64,000 nt of DNA from an uncultured Alloprevotella sp. (GTDB lineage Bacteria > Bacteroidota > Bacteroidia > Bacteroidales > Bacteroidaceae). A program made the translations under genes and the position numbers. Of the stretch, positions 28,272-37,343 are shown one piece after another. The stretch covers positions 62,001-126,000 of the forward strand of contig CALUIN010000002.1 of the NCBI GenBank assembly GCA_944320745.1, written 5' to 3'. The stretch's first letter is position 1, and the number at the start of each line of letters is the position of its first letter. Below the pieces are notes generated by a model. That model saw nothing but the letters and a program-made list of their open reading frames with translations. It was not told where the DNA came from and made no database searches.

Positions 28272-29082
28272 AGTCTACGCAGCATACTTTTCACCGACGC
28301 ATACGTCGCGGACGGTGGCGCGCGAGGTGGCAGCTGGCACGGAACTGCCGCGGAAGGAGCTGGACGCTACGCTGGCGCCGCTGCCCGAGACGGCGCTGAC
28401 GGCGGACGACTTGCTCGTGGCCGCCGTACCGGTCTACGGCGGCCAGGTGGCGCCGCTGGCACTTCGCCGGCTGGCCGGCTTGCGCGGCGAGGGCACGCCG
28501 GCGGCTGCCATCGTGGTCTACGGCAACCGCGACTTCGGGCACGCGGCGGTGGAATTGGCCGCATTCCTGGCAGAGCGGGGCTTCGTGGTGACGGCCGTGG
28601 CTGCTTTCGTCGGCGAACACTCTTACAGCTCGGCGGAAACGCCCATCGCGGCCGGCCGCCCTTCGGCGGTGGACTGCCGCGACGCCCGCAAGCTGGGACA
28701 AAGGCTGGTGGAGAAACTGCGCTGGGGCGAGGTGAAAGGCGTGCGGGCAGCGCGGCTGCGCTGTCCGGCCAGCGGATGGCTGGCGCAGTTGCGTTTCGTC
28801 CGCTTCGTATTGGGCTACCGGCACGAAATGAAGCGAAAGCCCGCCGTCTTGCTCCCCGTGACCGACGCGGCACGGTGCGTGAACTGCGGGCTCTGTGCGC
28901 GCATTTGCCCGACCGGGGCCATTAGCCCCGGCGACGGGCTGCATACGGATGCCGGGAAGTGCATCCGCTGCGCTGCCTGTGTGAAGGATTGCCCCCACGG
29001 CGCGCGGACCTATGCTACGCCGTTTGCTGCGGTGCTGTCCCGCAACTTCTCCCGGCCGAAACGCAATGTGTGGATGGTGTGA
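28258..29082 (+). CDS. EFR1-type flavodoxin-ferredoxin protein, 274 aa
   Basis: The N-terminal half resembles a flavodoxin: [16 protein letters not shown] fits the FMN phosphate loop and [11 protein letters not shown] the second flavin-contact loop. The C-terminal part has two 4Fe-4S motifs, [14 protein letters not shown] from about residue 207 and [14 protein letters not shown] about 25 residues later. The family is known as EFRFO or EFR1 and is expected to be a soluble electron carrier. Here it overlaps queC and is followed 43 bases later by queF, so it is embedded in a queuosine operon. That suggests it supplies electrons to a radical SAM or reductive step of the pathway, but this is inference. 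Confidence 0.85.
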   Translation: MQMNKVYAAYFSPTHTSRTVAREVAAGTELPRKELDATLAPLPETALTADDLLVAAVPVYGGQVAPLALRRLAGLRGEGTPAAAIVVYGNRDFGHAAVELAAFLAERGFVVTAVAAFVGEHSYSSAETPIAAGRPSAVDCRDARKLGQRLVEKLRWGEVKGVRAARLRCPASGWLAQLRFVRFVLGYRHEMKRKPAVLLPVTDAARCVNCGLCARICPTGAISPGDGLHTDAGKCIRCAACVKDCPHGARTYATPFAAVLSRNFSRPKRNVWMV

Positions 29083-29125
29083 CCGGCTTGTGTGGGCACA
29101 CCCTATTAATAATAACTACAGAAAT

Positions 29126-29581
29126 ATGAGAACGGAAGAAAACCTCACTGCTCTGGGGCGGAAAACGAGATACCGCGACGACTACGCGCCGGAGGTGCTC
29201 GAGACCTTTACGAACAAGCACCCCGAGAACGATTACTGGGTGCGCTTCAATTGTCCTGAGTTCACGAGCCTTTGCCCCATTACGGGCCAGCCCGACTTTG
29301 CGGAGATACGTATCAGCTATCTGCCGGGCGAGCGCATGGTGGAAAGCAAGAGTCTGAAACTCTACCTGTTCAGTTTCCGTAACCACGGAGACTTTCACGA
29401 AGACTGCGTGAACATTATCATGAAGGACCTTATCCGCCTCATGGACCCGAAATACATAGAGGTAACCGGACTGTTCACGCCGCGCGGCGGCATCAGCATC
29501 TATCCTTATGCCAATTACGGCCGTCCGGGCACCAAGTATGAGCAGCTGGCGGCCTACCGCCTGCAACAACACGACCTCTGA
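29126..29581 (+). CDS. queF: NADPH-dependent preQ0 reductase QueF
   Basis: QueF reduces preQ0 to preQ1, the last step before insertion into tRNA. It is the short, unimodular type (151 aa) of the tunnelling fold. The catalytic cysteine is Cys50 in [14 protein letters not shown], with Asp57 as the proton donor. The signature ESKSLKLY lies at 73-80 and the substrate-binding His91-Glu92 in [12 protein letters not shown] 29126 is used because the upstream extension overlaps the previous gene and lacks homology. The stop is three bases from the converging stop of the next gene. Confidence 0.95.
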   Translation: MRTEENLTALGRKTRYRDDYAPEVLETFTNKHPENDYWVRFNCPEFTSLCPITGQPDFAEIRISYLPGERMVESKSLKLYLFSFRNHGDFHEDCVNIIMKDLIRLMDPKYIEVTGLFTPRGGISIYPYANYGRPGTKYEQLAAYRLQQHDL

Positions 29582-29584
29582 GTC

Positions 29585-30034
29585 TTATTGCTTTTCCAGC
29601 TTTTCCCAGAAAGCCTTCAAGTCGTCCTCCAGCCCGGCCATCAGCTCGCCGTCCAGGATGACGACGTCGTCGTCTACGAGGTAGAGGTCCGCGATGGTTT
29701 CGTGGTCCTCGCCTACCAAGACGAATGAAAAGGGCTTCAGGACGTTGATTTCCTCCCATGTGTCCTTGAACTGCGTGATGCATTGCCGTAGCGGCTTTTG
29801 TACTTCTTCGTAGAAGTGCTCGTCGGAGTTGCCGATCCACTCCTCGACCACGCAGCGCGTGATTTCCTTGTCGTCGTCATCGAAGGCCAGCAGTTCGCCG
29901 CTTTCCTGCTTCACCTGAAGAAGAATGTCTGTGAAGCGGGGTTCTACGTCATTGTCGGAAAGTTTGGCCGCAACCTTTCGCAGTGCGCGCTCTATTTGCT
30001 GCAATGTTTGTTCAGAGACTTTCATCGTGTCCAT
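29585..30034 (-). CDS. Conserved Bacteroidales hypothetical protein, 149 aa
   Basis: A soluble, strongly acidic protein without signal peptide or membrane segment. It starts MDTMKVSEQTLQQIERALRK, and notable segments are AFDDDDKEITRCVVEEWIG and the acidic VLVGEDHETIADLYLVDDD. I recall close homologues of unknown function in other Bacteroidales, but no named domain. ATG 30034 or 30025 is the start, because a -7 element (TATATTTG) sits at 30052-30059; the longer frame would begin upstream of the transcript start. It converges on queF without a visible terminator and diverges from the GH20 gene. Confidence 0.75.
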   Translation of the reverse strand: MDTMKVSEQTLQQIERALRKVAAKLSDNDVEPRFTDILLQVKQESGELLAFDDDDKEITRCVVEEWIGNSDEHFYEEVQKPLRQCITQFKDTWEEINVLKPFSFVLVGEDHETIADLYLVDDDVVILDGELMAGLEDDLKAFWEKLEKQ

Positions 30035-30051
30035 TATGCGAATGTGTCCGG

Positions 30052-30059
30052 CAAATATA
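30052..30059 (-). promoter_or_regulatory. Probable -7 element of the 149-aa hypothetical gene
   Basis: TATATTTG on the minus strand matches the consensus and lies about 18 bases before ATG 30034. The -33 element is not clear. Confidence 0.5.
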
Positions 30060-30153
30060 CTACTTTCCCCGTTCATGTTTCCCGCTTTGGCTTAAATTTT
30101 GTTCGGAGGGGCGGAAATAGGGCCGCGGCCCCTTCCGTCAGGCTCCATTTTTG

Positions 30154-30161
30154 TATATTTG
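30154..30161 (+). promoter_or_regulatory. Probable -7 element of the GH20 gene
   Basis: TATATTTG lies 37 bases before the start codon. The -33 element is not clear. Confidence 0.5.
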
Positions 30162-30197
30162 CGGGGAAATGTTACCAGCTTTATCCATCGACAGACT

Positions 30198-32225
30198 ATG
30201 AAGAATGCACTCTACCGAATTACTGTCCTGGCTTTGGTTGCGGCCGGCCCGGCGATTACGGCGGGGCAGGCGCTGCTGCCCATGCCTGAAAAAGTTGTCA
30301 TGACCCCTGGGGCCTTCCGCCTGGAGCGCCCGTGGCGTGTCGAGGCGGAAACGCCCTCGGCCGACTCGGCCCGTTCCTGCTGCTCTTTCTTGGAGCGGAC
30401 GGACGCCCCGCCCACGGCCGCCACGCCGCGCCGCCTGCTGCTGACGGACTTGCCCGGCGCCGCTTCGCCGGAGGCTTACCGCCTCCGCGTGACGCCCGAT
30501 ACGATAGAAATTTCCGCGCGGACTTACGTCGGCTTCCTGCAGGGCAGCCGCACGTTGCGCCAGCTCGTCGCGGCCGACAGCCTGCCCTGCTGCGTCGTCG
30601 AGGATGCTCCAGCGTTTGCCTGGCGCGGCGCCATGCTCGACGTGTCCAGGCACTTTTTTCCGCTCGATTTTCTGAAGAAACAGGTGGACGTGATGGCTTC
30701 CTACAAGCTGAACCGCCTGCATCTGCATCTGACCGACGCCGCCGGCTGGCGTATGGAAATCAAGCGCTATCCCGAACTGACGCGAAAGGCGGCCTGGCGC
30801 GCGCAGGCCTCATGGAAGGAGTGGTGGAACGGCGACCGGCACTATGTGGACGAAGCCACTCCCGGTGCCTACGGCGGTTACTACACGCAGGACGAGCTTC
30901 GCAGCCTGGTGGACTACGCCCGGCAGCGTGGGATCACCATTGTGCCGGAGATAGAGATGCCCGGGCATTCGGAAGAGGTCCTTGCGGTGTATCCCGAGCT
31001 GTCCTGCACGCATGTACCTTATGAGCAGGCAGACTATTGTCCCGGCAACGATTCCACGTTCCGTTTTCTGGAAAACGTGCTCGACGAAGTAATGGCCGTC
31101 TTTCCCTCCCGGGACATCCACATCGGCGGCGACGAGGCAGCGAAACTTTCCTGGCCGGACTGCCCCCTGTGCCGTAGGCGCATGGTACGGGAGGGACTTG
31201 CCGGCGTGAACGGCCTTCAGGCTTATTTTGTCCGCCGTATCGGTGATTATCTGGCCGCTCACGGCCGCCGGCTGGTGGGCTGGGACGAGATTATAGCGGA
31301 CAGTCTGACGCGAGGCGCTACCGTGATGCTCTGGCGCGATACGGCTGCGGTGCACGAGGCCATACGTCACGGCTACGACGTGGTCCTGGCTCCGGGCCGT
31401 TTCTGCTATCTGGATGCTTACCAGGACGCGCCGCCCGCCGAGCCCGAGGCTATCGGCGGCTTCCGTCCACTGGCGCACGTCTACGGTTACCGGCCGCTGG
31501 AGCACCTTTCCGCGGCCGAGCGGAAGCGCGTCCGCGGCGTGCAGGGCAACCTCTGGACGGAGTATGTTGCCACGCCGGACCACGCGGAGCACATGCTTTA
31601 CCCCCGTCTGCTGGCCTTGGCTGAGATAGCCTGGCGAGGAGCTCCTGCTACGGACTATGCCGCCTTCCGTCCGCGCGTTCTGGCCCACACGCAGCGTCTC
31701 CGCGCTGCCGGCGTCAACGCTTTCGATCTGGCCCGCGAGGCCGGCGACAGGCCTGAGACCCTGAAGCCCGTCCGCCACTTGGCCTTGGGGGCCAAGGTGA
31801 CCTACCGCTATCCCTTCAACGAGACATATCCCGCCGCCGGCGATTCGGCCTTGACGGACGGACGCTGCGGTGGGTGGGACTATGCCGCCCCGTCGGCCTG
31901 GCAAGGATTCATTTCCGGCAAGCGGTTCGACGTGGTGGTCGACCTGGGCCGCCCCATGCCTGTGAGCCGCGTAGTGGTCAACTTCTACCAGGCCAGCGGC
32001 GTCGAGATATTCTATCCGGCCCGCTTCGCCGTCTCCGTATCGGCCGATGGCGCGGACTACGTCACACTGACGGACTGCCGCCAGTCTGTCGAGAAGTTCT
32101 CCAAGCCCAGTGTGGCCTCCATGGGGTGGAAGGGCGACGCCCGGACTGTGCGCTACGTCCGCGTGCAGGCTGAGCCGGGCCAGCTCGGCGGCTGGATCTT
32201 TGCGGACGAAGTGCAGGTCTACTGA
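30198..32225 (+). CDS. Beta-N-acetylhexosaminidase, GH20
   Basis: This secreted enzyme removes terminal beta-linked GlcNAc or GalNAc by substrate-assisted catalysis. After a signal peptide (about 22 residues, ending ITA) there is the small GH20b domain, then the barrel domain starting with FAWRGAMLDVSRHFFPLDFLKKQVD. The catalytic pair is Asp312-Glu313 in HIGGDEAAKLSW. The C-terminal part from about residue 560 looks like a discoidin/F5-8 type carbohydrate-binding domain (VSRVVVNFYQASGVEIFYPARF). Length is 675 residues from ATG 30198. Its last seven bases overlap the end of the converging thioesterase gene. No polysaccharide locus is attached, so host glycan or peptidoglycan substrates are both open. 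Confidence 0.93.
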   Translation: MKNALYRITVLALVAAGPAITAGQALLPMPEKVVMTPGAFRLERPWRVEAETPSADSARSCCSFLERTDAPPTAATPRRLLLTDLPGAASPEAYRLRVTPDTIEISARTYVGFLQGSRTLRQLVAADSLPCCVVEDAPAFAWRGAMLDVSRHFFPLDFLKKQVDVMASYKLNRLHLHLTDAAGWRMEIKRYPELTRKAAWRAQASWKEWWNGDRHYVDEATPGAYGGYYTQDELRSLVDYARQRGITIVPEIEMPGHSEEVLAVYPELSCTHVPYEQADYCPGNDSTFRFLENVLDEVMAVFPSRDIHIGGDEAAKLSWPDCPLCRRRMVREGLAGVNGLQAYFVRRIGDYLAAHGRRLVGWDEIIADSLTRGATVMLWRDTAAVHEAIRHGYDVVLAPGRFCYLDAYQDAPPAEPEAIGGFRPLAHVYGYRPLEHLSAAERKRVRGVQGNLWTEYVATPDHAEHMLYPRLLALAEIAWRGAPATDYAAFRPRVLAHTQRLRAAGVNAFDLAREAGDRPETLKPVRHLALGAKVTYRYPFNETYPAAGDSALTDGRCGGWDYAAPSAWQGFISGKRFDVVVDLGRPMPVSRVVVNFYQASGVEIFYPARFAVSVSADGADYVTLTDCRQSVEKFSKPSVASMGWKGDARTVRYVRVQAEPGQLGGWIFADEVQVY

Positions 32226-33031
32226 TCTTGTGCCGCGGATGGCCCAGCGGCAAGCAGCGTAGCGGGGAAGTCAGTCTGCGTGCACTCCAGCGGACGGAAG
32301 CGGACGGCGGCGCGCACGGCCGTGGTGCCGTCCGTCTTTCTCGCCTCTATGTGGTAGCAGAGCGGGTCGGCCTGGTCCACGAAAAAGTCCAGCTCCTCGC
32401 CGCAGTACGTTTCGGAGCAGTAGGCCAGTTCCACGCGCTGCGGGGCATAGTGGTCGAACGTCTGTTTCGGGAACAGGTCGAGTATCATTTCGATGTAGCG
32501 GATGGAGTTCACGTGCCCGTTGATGTCTATGTCGGAATAGAACGTCGGGCGGCGGCGCAGGGCCGTGTGGCTCTTCACGCGGATGCGTCCGGGCCCTTTC
32601 ACCGGGAAGGGGCGGTCCGCCACGACGGCGCCGGTCAGTCCCTCACCCGGCAGGCGGGACAGGTCGAGCGGCTGGCGCGTGTCCATGTCGATGAGTGCCC
32701 ACACGGTGTAGGCGTAGCCGTAGGCCGACCCGTCCGGGGCCGTGATGGAGTAGAGGCGGTCCGTGAACTGCCGGTACAGGGCGCTGATCCACGTGTTCAG
32801 CGTGTACGATTCCCACGTGCGGGGCATGCGGTTGAGTTCCACGACGAGGCGCGAGAGCACCCAGATGTGGCGGTTGCGGATCATGCTGTCGTAGCCGAGG
32901 CCCAGGCGGCCGGCGTGGAGGCTGGCGCAGCGCAGCAGGTGGTTGCCCATGCTTTCCCACGTGAGCTGGCCCGTGTAGTCTTCGGAAAAGGGTTCCACGG
33001 TGAAGTTGTAGTGTCCGATGCGGTTGTCCAT
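32219..33031 (-). CDS. Acyl-ACP thioesterase, 270 aa
   Basis: The enzyme releases fatty acids from acyl carrier protein and has two hot-dog domains. The first shows YTGQLTWESMGNHLLRCASLHA and the long helix region; the second holds the typical SDIDINGHVNSIRYIEMILD segment with the Asn-His pair, followed by FDHYAPQRVELAYCSETYCGEELD with a conserved cysteine. The start is ATG 33031 (MDNRIGHYNF); the upstream frame is low-complexity and lacks homology. It is monocistronic. Its stop codon lies inside the last codons of the converging GH20 gene. Confidence 0.9.
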   Translation of the reverse strand: MDNRIGHYNFTVEPFSEDYTGQLTWESMGNHLLRCASLHAGRLGLGYDSMIRNRHIWVLSRLVVELNRMPRTWESYTLNTWISALYRQFTDRLYSITAPDGSAYGYAYTVWALIDMDTRQPLDLSRLPGEGLTGAVVADRPFPVKGPGRIRVKSHTALRRRPTFYSDIDINGHVNSIRYIEMILDLFPKQTFDHYAPQRVELAYCSETYCGEELDFFVDQADPLCYHIEARKTDGTTAVRAAVRFRPLECTQTDFPATLLAAGPSAAQDQ

Positions 33032-33143
33032 GATCGTATGTGTTTGAGGCCGTCCGTCCGCCGTCGCCATTGGGGCGCGGGGGAGGGCGGGCTTGTTGTT
33101 TTGGAGCAAAAGGCTGTGGCGCACGCGCCCCGGCCGGGTAAGG

Positions 33144-33151
33144 CAAATGTA
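33144..33151 (-). promoter_or_regulatory. Probable -7 element of the thioesterase gene
   Basis: TACATTTG on the minus strand matches the consensus and would give a leader of about 110 bases. The -33 element is weak. Confidence 0.45.
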
Positions 33152-33190
33152 CGGATTAATTGCCGAACGGCCAACGCCCGCGGGCTTCTC

Positions 33191-33272
33191 GCGCGGCTAA
33201 GGTTCGTTTTTCCGGGCCTTAGGCCAGTTTTTCCTGGGCTAGGGCCCGTTCCTACGGGGCTAAGGCCCGTGG
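33191..33272. repeat. Intergenic repeat locus 5 (degenerate)
   Basis: One intact core ACGGGGCTAAGGC lies at 33254-33266, preceded by degraded copies GCGCGGCTAAGG, GGGCCTTAGGCC and TGGGCTAGGGCC. The locus lies in the divergent gap between the thioesterase gene and the small gene at 33403. Confidence 0.75.
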
Positions 33273-33367
33273 CTGCAGCGCCAGCTTCCGTGCGGCCGCA
33301 GCCGTGCCGCCTGGTCCCGCTGTCGACAAAAAGCGGCCTGCGGAGCGCGCGGCGGCCAATAAATGCG

Positions 33368-33375
33368 TAACTTTG
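33368..33375 (+). promoter_or_regulatory. Probable -7 element of the 33403 operon
   Basis: TAACTTTG matches the consensus and lies 28 bases before ATG 33403. No -33 TTTG is visible. Confidence 0.5.
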
Positions 33376-33402
33376 CAGGGCAGGCACAAGCCCTGCGGAC
33401 AG

Positions 33403-33660
33403 ATGAATATGGAGTACAAGAAAAAGTTTACGGTGGCAGAGATGCGCACCCTGGCCGATTGGTATCAGCGCCATGCGGCCGAATTGCCAGACACGTTGCA
33501 GCTGGATGCGGCCACGTTCTATACGGATCTGAAATTCACCCTCGACGGATTTTTCAAGGTCTACGGACTGCATGGCGAGAAGCCCTCCTTTTCCGGCGAG
33601 ATCTACCAGCTCTTCCTTATCAAGAAACGACTCGTGGAATTGGGCCTGCCGGACGACTGA
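33403..33660 (+). CDS. Small conserved protein, DUF6965-like, 85 aa
   Basis: A soluble protein of about 85 residues, with ATG 33403 or 33409 as start just behind a -7 element. The recognisable block is LADWYQRHAAELPDTLQLDAATFYTDLKFTLDGF, followed by a helical tail ending VELGLPDD. I recall this LPDTLQLDAATFY pattern from small Bacteroidales proteins now called DUF6965; the function is unknown. The next gene, a GH43 enzyme, follows after 58 bases with no promoter match between, so they may be co-transcribed. Confidence 0.75.
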   Translation: MNMEYKKKFTVAEMRTLADWYQRHAAELPDTLQLDAATFYTDLKFTLDGFFKVYGLHGEKPSFSGEIYQLFLIKKRLVELGLPDD

Positions 33661-33718
33661 GCCTTCCCGTCCAGCCGCTCCGGCGCTTCGTCCCATTCCT
33701 CCTAAATAAACAGGAAGT

Positions 33719-34861
33719 ATGAAACTACGTATCTTTTTCTGTCTGCTCGCGCTCCTCATTCCGGCCTGTCACCTCTCCGCGCAGGGACTGGCCGGCAGCG
33801 CGAGGGACCGGTTCTATCCCGGCCAGCTCTGGTTCGACACGGCGGGCCGCCTGATCAACGCGCACGGCGGCGGCATCCTGTACTACGACAGTACGTACTA
33901 CTGGTTCGGCGAGTACAAGGGGGAGCGCACCAACTCGGCCGAGGTGGGCGTGACGTGCTACTCCTCGACCGACTTGTACAACTGGACCGACCGCGGCATA
34001 GCCCTCGCCGTCAGCGACGAGGCGGACAGCCCCATCGTCCGGGGCTGCATCATCGAGCGTCCGAAGGTGATCCACAACGCCCGGACCGGAAAGTTTGTCA
34101 TGTACTTCCACCTTGAACTGAAAGGGAAAGGCTATGCGGCAGCCAACGTGGGCGTGGCCGTCTCCGACCGCCCGGAGGGTCCGTACCGCTTCGTGAAGAA
34201 CGGGTGCGTGAATCCAGGGCAGTGGCCGGCCGACCTGGCGGAGGCCGACCGCGCCGCCACGGCCGTGCCCGAGGACTACGAGTGGTGGACACCGGCCTGG
34301 CGCGACGAAGTGGCGCGCGGGCTCTTCGTGCGTCGCGACCGGGCCGGCGGGCAAATGTCCCGCGACATGACCCTCTTCGTGGACGATGACGGGAAAGCCT
34401 ATCACATCTATGCCTCCGAGGAGAACCTGACGCTCCAGATAGCCGAGCTGACGGACGACTACCTGGACTATACGGGACGCTACGTCCGCGTGGACCCGAC
34501 AGGGCAGAACGAAGCGCCCGCCCTCTTCAAGAAGGACGGCCGCTACTACCTCATCACGTCCGGCTGCACCGGGTGGGCGCCCAATGCGGCCCGGCTCTTC
34601 ACCGCCGAGAGCATCAGGGGGCCGTGGCAGCGCCACGCGAATCCCTGCCAGGGCGACGGGGCCGACCGCACGTTCCAGTCGCAAGGCACGTATGTGCTCC
34701 CTGTGGCCGGCCGCAAGGACGCGTTCGTCTTCATGGCGGACAGCTGGCGCCCGGACAACCCCATCGACGGCCGCTACGTGTGGCTGCCCGTACGCTTCGA
34801 AAACGGCCTGCCCGTACTGCGCTGGGAAAAGGAGTGGTCGCTCGACGTCTTCGGCCGGTAG
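33719..34861 (+). CDS. Glycoside hydrolase family 43-like protein, 380 aa
   Basis: A secreted five-bladed beta-propeller enzyme. The signal peptide ends near LSAQ (residue 22). The propeller starts with AHGGGILYYDSTYYWFGEYKGE, where the acidic residues fit the general-base region, and continues with IERPKVIHNARTGKFVMYFH and SRDMTLFVDDDGKAYHIYAS, typical of the GH43 branch that includes galactanase-like subfamilies. Later, NEAPALFKKDGRYYLITSGCTGWAPN carries the probable general acid glutamate. I am sure of the fold but not of the substrate. There is no neighbouring SusCD pair. Confidence 0.85.
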   Translation: MKLRIFFCLLALLIPACHLSAQGLAGSARDRFYPGQLWFDTAGRLINAHGGGILYYDSTYYWFGEYKGERTNSAEVGVTCYSSTDLYNWTDRGIALAVSDEADSPIVRGCIIERPKVIHNARTGKFVMYFHLELKGKGYAAANVGVAVSDRPEGPYRFVKNGCVNPGQWPADLAEADRAATAVPEDYEWWTPAWRDEVARGLFVRRDRAGGQMSRDMTLFVDDDGKAYHIYASEENLTLQIAELTDDYLDYTGRYVRVDPTGQNEAPALFKKDGRYYLITSGCTGWAPNAARLFTAESIRGPWQRHANPCQGDGADRTFQSQGTYVLPVAGRKDAFVFMADSWRPDNPIDGRYVWLPVRFENGLPVLRWEKEWSLDVFGR

Positions 34862-34966
34862 GGTCCGCGTCCCCGCCGCCTCCCGCAGCGGCCGCCGGTC
34901 GGCGGTGGCGGGGCGGCCGCGCAGGCGAAAATTGGGTAATGCCTTGCTTGTCAGCAAAGAAATGGC

Positions 34967-34974
34967 TAACTTTG
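34967..34974 (+). promoter_or_regulatory. Probable -7 element of the SGNH-MBOAT operon
   Basis: TAACTTTG lies 48 bases before the start codon. A short palindrome AGTTTATTAAACT (34994-35006) follows in the leader. Confidence 0.5.
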
Positions 34975-35022
34975 CACCCGGATTTTAGGAAACAGTTTAT
35001 TAAACTATCGTAGGATAAAAGC

Positions 35023-36393
35023 ATGAAGAATGGCACGCACCGGACGGCGCTCTTCCTTTGTCTGGTGATGCTCCTGCTGCTGGCGCTGCGTATGGCGCCG
35101 GCAGTGAACGTAGGTGGGCACGAACTGGAGCAGGTGGACTGTCTTGCCGACATAGTCCGCAAGCCCGAACCCGTCCTGCCGCCTGTCGTTTTGCCTAAGG
35201 CCGCGGCCAAGGCGAAGACAGTGCAGCGCGACACTTGCCCGCGGGGCATGGTCTGCATTGAGGACTATGCTCCCGACTCGGCGCAGCGGGGCATGCAGCC
35301 CTTCTATGCCGCCTTGGCCGGGCGGTCGGCGCTGGGCCGCCCCGTGCGCATCGCTTACTTCGGCGATTCGTACATCGAGGGCGACATACTGACGGCCGAC
35401 CTGCGCGCCTATCTGCAACGGCAGTTCGGCGGCTGCGGCGTGGGCTTCGTAGACATAGCCTCCCCGTTCACAAAGCTGCGCGCATCCGTCGCCCACAGCG
35501 CATCGGGCTGGACGGACCACAGCGTGCTCGAAAAGAGCGGCTGCGACCGCTCGCAGTTGGGCATCAGCCAGCGCTATGCTGTCCCGGCCGACGGGGCTAC
35601 GGTGAGCTACCGCGGTGTGAAGTCCTATGCCCGGCTGGACACCTTCGACGTGGCTACGCTCTATCTCTCCTCCTCCGCTCCGCTTTCCGTGACCGTCACG
35701 GCCAATGACGCCGGCGGGGACGCGCATGTCACGCGGGGCGACGGCAGGGTGGAGACTGTCGCGGAGCGGCAGCGCATGGGGCGCGTGCGTTTCCGCCTCG
35801 ACGGCGTGCAGCATGCCGTCTGCTACGGCGTGGCCCTTGAAGGCGAGAACGGCGTCACGCTGGACAACTTTTCGCTGCGCGGCAGCAGCGGTATTCCCCT
35901 GGCCTCCGTTCCCGCTTCCCACTTGGCACAGCTCAACGCCCTGCGGCCCTACGACCTCATCGTCCTGCAGTTCGGCCTGAATGTGGCTTCAAAGAAACAG
36001 TTGAAGTACGACGCCTACGTAAGCCAGATGAAGCGCGTCGTAGCCCACCTGAAGCGCGCCTTCCCCGAGGCGGGCATCCTCATAGTGAGCGTGGGCGACC
36101 GGGAAGACCGTGTGGACGGCGAGCTACGGACCATGCCCGGCGTGAAGGCACTCGTCCGCTACCAGCAGGCACTCGCTGCCGAGGAAGGTATAGCCTTTTG
36201 GAATTTGTACGAGGCCATGGGCGGCGAGGGCGCGGTCCGCCGCATGGCGCTCTCCTCCCCGCCCGAGGCGGCCAAGGACTATACCCACATCAACCGGCGC
36301 GGCGGCAAGCGCATAGCCGGCATTCTCTACAACGTGCTGCTGCACGGATACAAGCAATACCAGAAGAATCAAGGAAATGAAGAAAGCAAGTAA
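35023..36393 (+). CDS. Exported SGNH-hydrolase-like protein, 456 aa
   Basis: An N-terminal hydrophobic segment (about residues 9-27) anchors or exports the protein. The SGNH/GDSL fold is split: block I is YFGDSYIEGD with Ser116, and the final block is DYTHINRRGG with Asp419 and His422. Between them is a beta-rich insertion of about 150 residues (roughly 180-300), similar to the carbohydrate-binding inserts of acyltransferases that act with MBOAT proteins. It is the first gene of an operon with a second SGNH protein (17-base overlap) and an MBOAT membrane protein. A role in O-acetylating an extracellular polysaccharide is likely but not proven. Confidence 0.82.
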   Translation: MKNGTHRTALFLCLVMLLLLALRMAPAVNVGGHELEQVDCLADIVRKPEPVLPPVVLPKAAAKAKTVQRDTCPRGMVCIEDYAPDSAQRGMQPFYAALAGRSALGRPVRIAYFGDSYIEGDILTADLRAYLQRQFGGCGVGFVDIASPFTKLRASVAHSASGWTDHSVLEKSGCDRSQLGISQRYAVPADGATVSYRGVKSYARLDTFDVATLYLSSSAPLSVTVTANDAGGDAHVTRGDGRVETVAERQRMGRVRFRLDGVQHAVCYGVALEGENGVTLDNFSLRGSSGIPLASVPASHLAQLNALRPYDLIVLQFGLNVASKKQLKYDAYVSQMKRVVAHLKRAFPEAGILIVSVGDREDRVDGELRTMPGVKALVRYQQALAAEEGIAFWNLYEAMGGEGAVRRMALSSPPEAAKDYTHINRRGGKRIAGILYNVLLHGYKQYQKNQGNEESK

Positions 36394-37327
36394 GCATATC
36401 AAGTGGATTTTGGCCGCGGCCTTTGGGCTGGGCTATTTTGTGGCCACGGCGACGGCCGGGCCCGAATTCCCGGTGCGCGACGGAATGGAGACGGCCGAAG
36501 CCGTCACGGCCACCGCGCGCAGCAGCCGGTGGCAGCCGGTAGAAGTGGACAGCTCGATGCCCTCATCCTTCCGCGAGCGGAAACCGAACATAATCAACCG
36601 CGCCAGCGCGCTCGACCGCGTGTTCGATGTGCTTTGCCACAGCGGCCGCCCGCTACGGGTGCTGCAACTGGGCGATTCGCACGTGGCCGGCGGGGACTAT
36701 CCCGCGGCTGTCCGGCAAACGCTGGAGGAGGCCTGGGGCAAGGCAGAGGGCGACACGGCTACGACGGGTGTCGTCTACAAATACATCGCACGCAATGGCG
36801 CAACGGCGGCGCAGTTCGCCACGGCGGACCGCATGCAGCAGGTGGCGGCCGTCAATCCCGACTTGATAATCCTGTCCTTCGGCACCAACGAGTGCCACGG
36901 CATGGGCTACCGCGAGGAACTGCACCGCGTGCAGCTGGAGGACTTCTACGAGATGCTCTGCGAAGCGTGCCCCGACGCCGTCGTCATGATTACCACGCCG
37001 CCGGGCGACTACTTGACCACGCGCCGAGTGACCTACGTGCGCCGCAGCAGGGGCGGCAAGCGCCGCCGCGTGGTCCGCTCCAGCTCGAAAGTGAACCCCA
37101 TGAGCGTGCGCTGCGCCGCCGAGCTCGAGAGCTTCGGGCAGGATCACAGCCTGGCCGTATGGGACTTGAACACCATTGTCGGCGGGGACGTGGCCGTGAG
37201 GAACTGGACCGCTGCCCACATGATGCGCTCCGACCGCATTCACTTTACTGCCGAGGGCTACCGCCTGCATGGCCGTCTGCTGGGCGAGGCAATCCTGAAG
37301 GCCTACAACGATTATCTGACCGACTGA
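36377..37327 (+). CDS. Second SGNH-hydrolase-like protein, 316 aa
   Basis: After an N-terminal signal or anchor segment (residues 8-27), the SGNH blocks are LQLGDSHVAGGD with Ser101, GTNE in block III, and SDRIHFTAEGY with Asp286 and His289. This set is complete, so the protein should be an active esterase or acyltransferase. A basic stretch RRSRGGKRRR near residue 222 is unusual. It overlaps the upstream SGNH gene by 17 bases and precedes the MBOAT gene by 16, so all three are translated from one transcript. Confidence 0.85.
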   Translation: MKKASKHIKWILAAAFGLGYFVATATAGPEFPVRDGMETAEAVTATARSSRWQPVEVDSSMPSSFRERKPNIINRASALDRVFDVLCHSGRPLRVLQLGDSHVAGGDYPAAVRQTLEEAWGKAEGDTATTGVVYKYIARNGATAAQFATADRMQQVAAVNPDLIILSFGTNECHGMGYREELHRVQLEDFYEMLCEACPDAVVMITTPPGDYLTTRRVTYVRRSRGGKRRRVVRSSSKVNPMSVRCAAELESFGQDHSLAVWDLNTIVGGDVAVRNWTAAHMMRSDRIHFTAEGYRLHGRLLGEAILKAYNDYLTD

Positions 37328-37343
37328 AAGTAGCTGCCGAGTT

